A stretch of DNA of 64,000 nt, taken from NCBI GenBank assembly GCA_009733575.1, contig ML769629.1, positions 39,241-103,240 of the forward strand. The letters are read 5' to 3'. Under the pieces are notes generated by a model. The model was not told the origin of the DNA, searched no databases, and saw nothing but the letters and a program-made list of their open reading frames with translations. Both the position numbers and the translations under genes were made by a program. Positions 46,359 to 56,660 of the stretch are shown here, in pieces. Numbering within the stretch: position 1 is the stretch's first letter; every line of letters starts with the position of its first letter. The DNA is from Gymnopus androsaceus JB14. Lineage: Eukaryota; Basidiomycota; Agaricomycetes; Agaricales; Omphalotaceae.

Positions 46359-46507
46359 CTGTACTCTTCCGACCAACTGTTCAGTCACGCGTCACGTCCA
46401 AATAATTGGACATCGGATTTAATTTTTTCTCGAATTTTCGGATTTTTTCGGTATTTTTTATTTTGTATTTTTCCGAAATCTGTGAACAGTTGGTCGGAAG
46501 AGTACAG
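46359..46507. mobile_element. MITE D, right-arm copy (149 bp)
   Basis: Mirror of 44238-44385 with the same perfect inverted repeats and TA flanks. It supplies the first residues of the frame 46388-45852. Confidence 0.8.
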
Positions 46508-47198
46508 TAATCCAGGGGCTAAAAGGGAGTAAGAGAGGGAGAATTCAAGCTGCATATACTTAACTTGTACCTACCCCAAGTGCACTGACACTCCAATTAG
46601 GCAGTAACATTCTTGCAGTGCCTATGTCAGTTGCCTTGGAGATGGAATTGTTAAGAATTGTATAGGTCACAAGTATTGCAACACTTACATAGCGGTGCCA
46701 TAGATAAATCATGACTAATGGATTTCTGTGAAACTGCTGCAGCAAGTGTTGCAGTGGAATCAATTCTGTGAGATTTGTGAGCAAAGAGCAAATTGAAAGC
46801 ATTATGGGCTTGCCAACAAAGTCAACATGAAATATGGACTGACCACTGTGAAAGATTAATGCTGGTATGCTGCCTTGTACAACTCCAAAAAGTTGTGCAA
46901 GTCCAGGAGATCTGAAAGAGATTCAATTGGTGAGATGCCTGAGTACTTCTCATGAACTTGCCGATGTGCAGAGTAAAAATCCAAGTCACTCATGAATACC
47001 TGTTTTTTTTTTATGAACAAAAAAACGCAGGAACATCAACAGAGGCCATACCCCATCTGCTCCAAGACCATCATACATCACAGCAGTGAAACATGTATTA
47101 GGAAATTCCACTAGTTCCACAGTATCAACCACACAGACAGAAGTCTTGACTATTATCTTGACATGATTGAGGGGATGGTCAAGAGTGACCATCTCGCA

Positions 47199-48261
47199 CA
47201 TCAGCAAAAATTGTCTGGGCCTGGGATAGCCTATAGGTTAGACTAATATGACCTGGGCAACCTGGGCAACCTGGGTGACTTAGACCACCTAGGAATATGC
47301 CCAAATCCTAATATCACTTGAGAGTGACTTAGGCTACCTAGGAATATGCCCAAATCCTGATATCACCAGAGGGAGCCTCCTTGCAGTCTGAACACAACCT
47401 GAGCACAACCTAAGTGCAACCTGAACACAACCTGAGTACAACCTGAGGGAACCTGGGGCAGCCTGGACAAGCCTGAGGAAGCCTGAGGAAGCCTGGGACA
47501 GCCTGAGATTTATCTAGAACAAGGATTACAAGCTAAATAGCTTCAATAAACTAGTACATTGAATTATAATGTGTATTAATATCATTAAAAGAACAGTAGA
47601 CACCCCAATTATTGGAATTTATCAACATATAATTGCGTAAAATAAGCGCCCAAATAAGCGCCAAACCGCGTGGGCGCCTGTAGACTGCGTACAATTAAAA
47701 CTCTGTTGATGGGGTCAAATCAGATTCATCATGAAGTAACAGTTAACTTGATAAATATGTTAGTCTACTTGAACTTGAGTTAAAAATACTTAAGTGAGGT
47801 GTTCCGAGTCATAAGTTAAGGCCAGTAAAACATTAATGAGTCTCGAAAAATAAGTTCACTTTGAAATAAGTCAAAAATGCATGAGTTTAATAAGATAATA
47901 AGGTTTAAGTGATATAAATGTGGAAATTGAGCAAAAAGATACAGCTGAATAATAAAGTATGAGAATTATTTTTTGGGTTGTATAACTCAGCAGAAGTATC
48001 CCTAGGTTACCTCAAGTTGCCTCAGGCTTCCCAGGCTTCCCAGGCTTCCTCAGGTTTCCTCAGGCTTCCTCAGGCTTCCTCAGGTTTCCTCAGGCTCCCT
48101 CAAGTTTCCTCAGGATTCCTTCAAGAAGCCCAGGAATAAGGGGGTGGACTTATGAAAGCCTGGGAGACCTAGGTGTCCTGGGTGTCCTGGGTGTCCTAGG
48201 AGACCTAGGTAGTCCTTAGGTATCCTCAGGTCATCCAAGGCCCAGACCATTTTTGCTGATG
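47199..48261. mobile_element. CATCAG-family element E6 (1.06 kb)
   Basis: Mirror of E5, with CA on both sides (TG on the other strand). A few indels distinguish it from E5. Confidence 0.85.
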
Positions 48262-48525
48262 CAGGAAGCAGTCCGGGATATGGTACGAAGGATGTTCATA
48301 TCTCCAAAGGGGATAGAGCGGTACTAGAATCTACATCATTAGCATCCAACTGAGATGGTCCCAAAACGATGCACACAATTCCCAGATACAGTTGCCAACT
48401 CTTTGTGAGAGCGAATCTGGTTATGAATATGAGTTATATGCTGGTCTCTACCGATATTGTTGAATTGTCCGCCAAAAATCTTGAAGTGGCACTCATTTTT
48501 GAAAATTGAATTGCTAAAGGTAACA

Positions 48526-48892
48526 CATCAGGAAAAATGGTCTGGGCCAAGGATAGCCTAGGTAACCTAAGCCTCCTAGGTTACAGGGGCTGGACTTGGG
48601 ATGGCCTAGGCAGCCTAGGCCTCCTAGGTTACCTAGGACTATCTCAGGCTGCCTGAGGTTTCCTCAGGGTTCTTCCAGGTTTCCTCAGGTTTTCAGTTCT
48701 CAGGTTTCTCAGGTTTTCTCAGGTTTTCTCAGGTATTCTCAGGTGACTCAGGTTGTCAAAAGTCCACCCCCTAATTCCTAGGTCATCCTAAAGGAACCTA
48801 GGCAACCTAGGTGGCCTAGGTGGCCTAGGTGTCTTTGAGTTACTTTGAGGTTAACTTCAGGCCATCCAAGGCCCAAACAGTTTTTCCTGATG
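48526..48892. mobile_element. Foldback element E7 (CATCAG family, 367 bp)
   Basis: Mirror of E4, with CA on both sides. It carries the same CCTAGG-type palindromic words. Confidence 0.8.
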
Positions 48893-49312
48893 CAGAATGA
48901 GAGATTGAGAATTGACAACATCTTTCCAGTAGTGCTTGTACCGTTCACTGCCAAAATCTGCCTGGAAAGCTTCCATTCCTTCAAAAAATTCAATTGTGCG
49001 CGGATCTTGGTGATTGCTGAGAGCAAGATGATAACTTGATTAGATGCCTGAAATGCGGGGTACAAACTGTCGGGTAAAAATGCTATATAAGATAAGACCG
49101 AGGCCGAGCCATCCGGAATCAGAATCTGGTTTAGTTCCAGTTGCGTAGGTGTACCTCTTGGCGTAATCCCCCACATCGATAAGGAGTGGACAACGTTCCT
49201 TGCAGAGTTGGCTAGGCTCTGGCGACGTGCTGGAGGCCCGGACGACAACTATCCCATCCCCTTCTCGATCAATCCTTCTAGCGTAGATTAGACTATTGTA
49301 ACGAGAGGTCAT

Positions 49313-49996
49313 TGGCCGGAAGATGCAATATATGGCAGAGGAGAAAGATAATAATGGGTACATATCTATGAGTAGACCATGTATCTCTACTACACAGCTT
49401 AGAAGCCTGAAGGTTTACTTCCTTTTTAGAATACAGGTTGAATACAGGCTTGAACCGCATCAGTAGTCGGTCCCAGAGAATACACAGGGCCCCAGGCTAG
49501 GTATCTGAGAAGGCTAGCCACCACACAGGATGAAGCAGGTTTCTAAATGCGGCCAGTCGCAGAAAAATTAGATTTCATAGATGTTCATGTATGCAATAAC
49601 AACAGATCTACAGCTCCTCCAGGCACATTGCACGATGATGAATTACGGTTTTGCGCGATAAATCTTCCTTCTTTCCAGTCCTAAACATTGGGACTTCGAC
49701 TACTTTCATTTGAAACTCTTCCTGCTGGTACTGAATAGTATGAACGATTCGTGTACTGCAGTCTTTAATTTCATGTGTTCGATAATACTAGCACCAATGT
49801 TCTCATTCTGGCAGGCTGGAGTTGACCAAGACACTGATATCAGCTAGTTGCGTACGAGGTATCCTCGTGCTGAGGACAATGAGACTGATCTTTAATTGAA
49901 CTGTGGAGCTAGCGCGACTGAGCGCAAGCTACTTTCAAGTCAGATGTGTCTGGTGATACTTATTGTTAAGGGCACTGCAGCTTCAATTGCTAGGAG
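49313..49996. other. Intergenic, no gene recognised
   Basis: Sequence between the right arm and the 3' flank of GH16 copy F. No recognisable frame, RNA or repeat. Confidence 0.4.
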
Positions 49997-50581
49997 GTTG
50001 CGTTTGAAATTTGAAAGAGTGGGGAGAGGAAATAAAGGTCGTTTCTTTTTTTGCACCACCAATAAGTAGGTACATGAGGCCATTCCAGTTCAGCACTACT
50101 TGCGTTGTTGTTGTCTTTCGTTGATTATTGTACTGTACTGAACTATGCTCTACCTGTCGAGCAGAGCCAGCCTGGGCCCGACTCTCAGTCTACTTCTAAG
50201 CAAGACTTCCACAAAATGCATCATTCTATATGCTATATGCGACACCGACTAGATGCTAAATGCTAAATGGTGGGCGTAGCTATACGACTTGGATGATCAA
50301 TTCAACTATGTAAAAAGTTTAAAAGTAGGAAGATAGGTATGTGGTATGCAGATCAGTCATAGCAGCATCATACGTAGCGACAGATCTATAGCTGGAAAAC
50401 AACTGACACTGACACGCAGCGAGTGGAAAGAAAGAAAAGATAGCAGGAAGTGCAGCTTCCACAGGGATACAATCAAATTGTACTGTAAAGATGGGGAGGT
50501 GATTAAAAATGTAGGGACTGGTATGTCAGGGCAGAATCAAACGTCCAGGGGTGTTCATGAAAGTAATGGTTCTTCATGCAT
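49997..50581 (-). repeat. 3' flank of GH16 copy F
   Basis: Matches 5404-5986 and 18048-18626. Non-coding. Confidence 0.65.
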
Positions 50582-52252
50582 CTACTGAGAGTAGATGTTG
50601 ATACTCGAGATTTGCTGCAAAAAAGAAAGAGATCAAGGTCAGCATTCGTTGAGCTAAGGAAAAGGAGGAACGGAAGCTCACTCAGTATGCATCAGAGAAA
50701 GCAGATCCCATGTTCTGAATGTATGATGCAGCAGTAGAGTATCCAGTGGAAGAAGTGCAACTCATCTGTTGGCCACCTGCTCCGCTCGTAGACCAAACAC
50801 CCTCAGTGAATGTTCCACGAAGGTTGGTATCAATGATAAGCCCAAGGTCAGTAAAGTACATCCCAATCGCACAGCTGGTTGCCGAGAAGAACGTCTGAGC
50901 ACTCCACGAGCTTGGATTGGGACTTCCACTGGTAATATCACTCGGTACACTTCCCGCCGCCCAGTAGTTAATGTAGATCCCTGACTCAATGGGCTGAATG
51001 GCATAGGTACCTCCTCCGGCATTAAACCTAGACCCATAGCAGTTGGACTGGGTAGAGGTAGCAGTGCAGGTTTGATCATGGTCAGCATAAGCGTAGCAGT
51101 CGAGATTGGATGCAACATTGATGGTGGAGTCGACGAGGGCGTTGACATTGTTCTGAGTGATGGAGCAGCCTTTGGAAGTGTGGATGAACATGACGTTGTG
51201 AACGTATTCGTTGACACCTTTGATGATGTTGATTTTACCTCCGGCGGGCCAGGTTCCGCCACCGAGGAGCCAGAGGGTGGGCCAGCTGGAACAAAGAGTA
51301 AGTATTAGAGTGAGGATGGGAAGGCAGGTTCCTTACATTCCACATCCAGTAGGCATATGGACGATATCAAAGATCATCATTGTACCAACATTGAAGGTCT
51401 CGGAGGAAGGTCTCGGAGGAAGGTCTCGGAGGAAGACAACTTCATTGAGTTTCGGAGGTTCACATTCTTGGTGGTGTCGACCCACATGATAACATTGCCA
51501 TCAGAGTAGACGGAGATTAGGTTGTTGACGTAGTTGGTGGCACCACTGTTGTCAGAGGCACCGGAGGAACTGTCGATGGAAAGACGAAGTGAGTATAGGG
51601 TGGACAGGTTATGGGAAACGGAGAGTTGCTTACGCAGTAAACTAGTTAATCAGGTTCTGACCGGTGAGAGATTGGGAGAGAGTCCAGCCGTTGGAAGAGG
51701 AGCCAGTGGCTGCTGCGGAAGTGGTACTCGCTGGAAAGAGACCAAGTCAGTGCGTTGATTCAGGAGTCGTGCACGGCTATCAACTCACAGGTCACAGAGG
51801 CAACAGAAGTCGAGGCGGAAGTAGAAGCGACGGTGGAAGAGACACCAGAACTGGTTGGAGCAGGGGCAACGGCTTCGGCTACGCTGACGGAAGTAGATGA
51901 AGAGGAGTCAGCGGAAGAGCTGGAGACGGAAACAGAGCTCGAAGAGGCGACAGAGACAGAGCTACTGCCACTGGAGCTCGCCCAAGCCCAGGCAATGTTC
52001 ACTGAAATGAAGTTGTCAACCACTGAAACGCCGGTTGGAAATGAGGTTACAGGTACTACTGCTCAACGTTCCAGAATTCAACGCTTTAAAAGCACTAGTT
52101 GATAAGTAGAGGTTGCTGTCTGCACAGACCTTGCAGTTATCGGTGGCATTGATGTCGCTAGAGGCACCAGTGCCCGTGCTGGTGACGGTCAGCTAAAGCC
52201 GAGTTAGAAAAAATCAAAATCATGAGCAAGCAACACACGTACGTGTTGCCAA

Positions 52253-52263
52253 CAATCAGCAGT

Positions 52264-52266
<3 letters not shown>
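52253..52266. repeat. LINE target-site duplication, left
   Basis: CAATCAGCAGTGTT, repeated exactly at 58943-58956. Copies D and E contain a single uninterrupted copy of this site. Confidence 0.9.
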
Positions 52267-52327
<61 letters not shown>

Positions 52328-52827
52328 TATCTTTGTTTATTGCCCTTTGTCCTGAGGGATATGGTAGGCATTACTCTACATCTTGTATGTATGGTAGGGT
52401 GGCTGTCTATGTATTGTACTAATCAAAGTGGTATCTCTATGTCAAAGTGCGTTGAGACTAAAAGTGTCTCGCAGCGAAGAAATTGCTGTGGGGGTGTATA
52501 CTCCGTGCGGAGTGGCTGTAAAGTAAGTATTATGCATGTGTCGTGTGGAGCGTTTGCGGTGTATAGTAGCGGGAAAGGTAAGGTAAAGAGAGCGGAAAGA
52601 ACCGGCGAGAAAGGAAAGAGAAAAAAAAAGGGTAAAGTCTGTTAGAGTGACCTTCAGTGTGTTCCATCCTTGTCATCGTTGTCTGCAAGTGGTGGGAGAG
52701 TGCCAAAGGTGTTTCTGAACCTCCCTGTGTTGTTGATGAACTGGAAGAGTGATCTCAGCGAGTCTTTATTGTTCAGTAGCTTCTCACAGTTCATGTTTCT
52801 GGATCTGACTTTGGCTCTCAAATGGGC

Positions 52828-55800
52828 TCAGGCTCTTTGGTGCGCTGGACATTGTAGGAGAAAGTGGTAGACTGTTTCTGGCTCTCGTTTGCATGCCAGG
52901 CAATGCAGTGAATCAATCTTTCCTATGCGATGGAGATGGGAGTAAAGGTAGCAGTGGCCGGTTCGCAGGTGTACGAGTATGCTGATATGGGGTTTCACGA
53001 GGTCTTTGGTGATGGTTTGAAACTTCCGTGCTACCGACGTTGCGTCTCCCTCTGCTACTTTCTGGAATCTCATGAATCTGGGGGATTGGCGGAACATGTC
53101 GTCTCGGGTTTTGTTGAGTTCTTTCGCGAACATCTTCCGGGCAGCTGAGCTACTCATTGGAAGGGATTTTCGGAAGGTATGGGGTAGTAGCTGTTTTGGG
53201 CTCGACCCGCGTACAGCTGCTTCCTTGGCCTCCTCATCCGCTGCCTCGTTCCCTTCGACACCTTCATGTCCTGGTACCCATCCCACCGTGATCACAAGAT
53301 TTGGATGATGTCGTTTAAGTCAAGAGTATAGGGAGTGGAAGTGGTCCATTAAGTAGTGCGCTGGTCCAGTTGCCATTGAGCCCGTTGCTGAGATTGCCGC
53401 TGTGTTATCTATCCAGAGGGAGACTGTTGAGACATTACGTTCCTTCTTCAGCAGCTCCAGACCCAGGGACGGGCCCACCGACTCTCCTTCAAACACCTCG
53501 TGCTCTGTTTCCTTGCCTAGCTGCATCCGTAGGGATGATATCCTCCTTCCTTCCTTGCACAACACTGCTGAGCTTCCCACCATTCCTTCGATCCCTGATC
53601 CGTCTGTGAAGAGTTGGTGCTCTGCATCATCTTCCTCAATCTGCTTCAGAGCGTCTTCCTTCCCTTCCCATTGTCGAATCCGAATCTCCGATTCCCAATC
53701 CGCACACTTCCTTACTGCCTGTCTCTTCTCCATCTTCTTTGGGTTTAAGTTGTACGTGTTCATCAGGTCGTGGAGCGGCGAGAAGTGCGATTTGATGAAC
53801 TTTCTGCTAGCTGCATCCTGGGCGTGACTGTTGAGTGGGTGCGTGGGCGGGAGTGTGGCTATTCGGACAGCTGCTCTTTGGCGGGTCATGTCTATGGCTA
53901 ACGGCATGGGTAAGAGATTTGGTTGGATATCGAGCAGGTTGGTTGGGGTGGATGGGAGAGCTCCTGTGATCATGAGTGAGACTTGTCGTTGGATGGAGGT
54001 GAGTTTTCGTGTGATGTCGCGCCCAGCTTCGCGTTTCAGCCGCTTCTGTCCTTTGTTTGTCCCCGGGTGTCGTTGTGGAACGAGAAAGACATCAGAGGCG
54101 TACAGCATCCCGCTGCGTAGCATCGCAATGTACCATTCCCGCGTATACTCGGAGGTGGCCCCTGCCGTCACCCTTGATAACCGTCTGAATTGTGCGAGCC
54201 AAGCCTGTCCTTTGGCTATCGCTGCTGAACCCTGCTCTTTGAATCGTAACTCGCTGTCCAGTATCACCCCTACCAGCTTTATTCCTTCTTTTCTCTTTAC
54301 CACCTTCCCTCCCACCTTGATATCTGTTCCTCGGAGCGGGATTGTCTTTTTGGGGTGGACCAGATGGCGGGTGCGCTTCCTGGTGTAGTTGGCTAGTTGG
54401 AACTTCTCCAGACCAAAGGAGCAGTTATGCTCCCTGGCCCATTCAAGGACTCCCCCTGGATCGTTCATCAGTTGTTCGAGTCGGGCGTGGGTTTCTGAGA
54501 ATGAGTCGCCCTGTGCGACGAGTTTTGCGTTGTCCATGAAAAGGAGGCCAAGGTCTTTCGTTTTTTGGTTTATGAGTTTGAGCAGACCTGCGTTGTAGAA
54601 GAGGTATTAAACGACTGTGAATGGGTCTCCTTGGTCTAGACCTCCTGGGGGTTCGAATGGTTCGGAGGTGAAGTCGTCAAATAGGATGCAGGTCTTCCTG
54701 CTTGCGTATCTCCTCCTTATCCATTCGACTATCTCCTTTGGGACACCAGCCATCCTCATCTCGTGGTATAGCACTTCCAGGTCCACACTGGGATAAGCTC
54801 CCTTGACATCCAGTGCTAGCGCTGAGACCACCTTGCCCTTCCTCCATGCCTTCTTAACCGTTGATATGAATAGGTGGAGCGAGTTGGTTGTACTTTGCCC
54901 TGGCCTTCCACCAAACTGCATTTGTGGGAGAAGGCCATGTAGTTCTGCTCCCCTGACCGTGATATCTGCGATGACGCTGTTAGAGGGACGGCCCCAGCCA
55001 CTGGACAAAACCAAAGGCCTCCACATTCCCAGAAGCTGGTAGTTTGGTTTTCCTGGTCTTTGAGCGACGAAGGTCTTGTTCGACTGCCAGTCATTGGGAT
55101 AGTGTGGGATGGTGAACGTGGCTCGAAGGAGGGGGCCAAAATGGGGTGCAACAAGCTCAGCACATTCCCTAAATAGGATGTTGGGAAGGGAGTCACTTCA
55201 AGTCGCCTTGTAGGGTTTCATTCTTCTAAATGCCCTGATGATCTGGTGGTTGGATGGTAATTGGAACTTCCAGGCTGCTGAGGGGTATTCTGCATCTGCT
55301 GGAGCTAGGGGAGCGGGAGGGGCTGGGGGAAAGAATGATTCTTTGAATGCCTCGGCTTTACTCGCATTGTCCGATACCAACTTCTTGCGACCTCTTTCCA
55401 CAACCTCCAGATCTGGGACTCGGGACATTCCCCCATCCGTGAAGCCTCTCTTCGTCAGCTTTGCTGCATCCCAGTGGTTGTCACTACGTAGCTCTAGTAG
55501 GAAATTATCCCAGTGTCTCTTCTTCGTATATTCCATCTCCCTGGCCAAATCCTGTCGCGCTCTTCGGTACTCCTCATGGATAGGGTGAGCTGGAATGTGA
55601 CGCTTGTGGTGGGATTTGTTTGCTAAGTTTTTCTTTTTTGTGTTTAGTTGTTTGAGCTCCTCATTGTACCATCGTCACGCATACGGGGATGGTTTCACCA
55701 TGGGGACATGTTTCTCGATGAGCTTCACGATGGTCTCATCAAGGACTGCAAAACCTGCGTCGAATTCCTCTCTCGTCTGGATTTCAGCTGGTGCGTCTAA

Positions 55801-56660
55801 TTTCTCAAACTCGTCTTTCAACTCCTCTCTAAAGGTATCCCAGTCTACCTTCCTCCAGTTCCTCTTGGGATGCTCCGCCGCTAGATCAACTGCCAGAGAG
55901 ATTTTTGTGATGATTGCATAGTGGTCGGTTAAGGGGGGTGGAGGGAGGGGTCAACGGTGCAGCTTAGGATTTGGTCGAGGAGGTGCATGCTACAAAAGAC
56001 ATTGTCCACACGCATCTCGTTTTTGGTTCTGAGGGATTCGAGGGTTGGGGTACCTGGGGCTAGGGTCATCTGCATGTTGTTGGAGGAGAAGAGGTCAATG
56101 AGGAGTTTGGCAGCTCTCAGGTTGGCTGGAGTGAATAGGTGCGAGTTATGTGGTTCGTCCCACATGGGATGGTGTCGGTTGAAATCTCCTAGCCAGACAT
56201 AATGGAGTGGGGCGCGAGTGGTTAGGTGAGCGTCGGTACTGCGTAAGTAGTCTCGCAGGGTTATCAGGGCACTGTCGTGTTCACTGTCAACGTATAAGTT
56301 GAAGAGTCATAGTGTGCCGTAAGTTCCTGAGATTTGGACCGCAGTGATATCGGGATGGCGGATCGGGATTGGCTTCCAAGAGCCGGTGGATAGCCTCTTG
56401 CTTATCAGCAGGACTGATCTCGTTTTTGTTTTGCTTTCTTCGCTATCGAGGTGTGTGGCGGGGTAGATGGAGTGGAACTTGTAGATAGATTTTGTGTTTC
56501 CAAACTTGTTGATGTTTGGCTCCTGCATCGCCAGGATGTCAAAGGATTGGTCAGTGTTAAAGAGCATGTTGAATTGGGCTTGGGGGGATTTGTTGAGGTT
56601 TTGTTGCCAGATCTTTAGGTGCTGCATCGGTGCGTGTTCGTTTTGTTGTTCGTTATTCAT
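52828..56660 (-). pseudogene. LINE ORF2 (endonuclease, reverse transcriptase, RNase H), inactivated
   Basis: The start MNNEQQNEH at 56660 overlaps the end of ORF1. APE-type endonuclease motifs are LAMQEPNI, WLGDFNRHHPMWDEP and LTDHYAI. RT motifs are FGGRPGQSTTNSL, LALDVKGAYPSVD and GGLDQGDPF; the catalytic box reads FMDN instead of FMDD. RNase H has LFTDGSG, LWIDNTAAI and GHEGVEGNEAADEEA. In-frame stops lie at about 56305, 55678, 55206, 54607 and 53318, and one frameshift in a C run near 55930. All five stops can be explained by C-to-T changes of CGA or CAA codons. Enzyme role when active: target-primed reverse transcription. Confidence 0.9.

Larger units (their letters stand above)
45852..48500 (-). 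pseudogene. Unidentified gene in right arm, interrupted by E6 and MITE D
   Basis: Mirror copy of the gene at 42240-44880. The C-terminal frame (46388-45852) reads PEVITGPAVYPLEEDYVW, then HFADMQIAMNIVDHVEK and TISEWVPSRYDLPTTKTDGW. The apparent N-terminus MTEQLVGRVQYV of that frame is translated MITE D sequence, not the native start. Upstream are the exon at 46802-46560 (YLWHRYVSVAILVTYTIL) and the exon at 47207-46986 with TLDHPLNHVKIIVKTSV. Product unknown; it has some hydrophobic segments. Confidence 0.45.
45843..49312 (-). repeat. Giant inverted repeat, right arm (3.47 kb)
   Basis: Reverse complement of 41466-44896. Same order of embedded elements (MITE D, E6, E7). It ends TGTAACGAGAGGTCAT, after which left and right flanks differ. 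Confidence 0.9.

Noticed and set aside
41466..49312. CRISPR-like or satellite array
   Set aside because: Short repeats in the arms are palindromic words confined to foldback elements, without spacers of regular length.
52222..52422. Poly-Phe frame
   Set aside because: Translation of the LINE poly(A) tail on the opposite strand.
53402..54388. Plus-strand frames opposite LINE ORF2
   Set aside because: Shadows of the reverse-transcriptase frame; the minus strand has clear RT and RNase H motifs.
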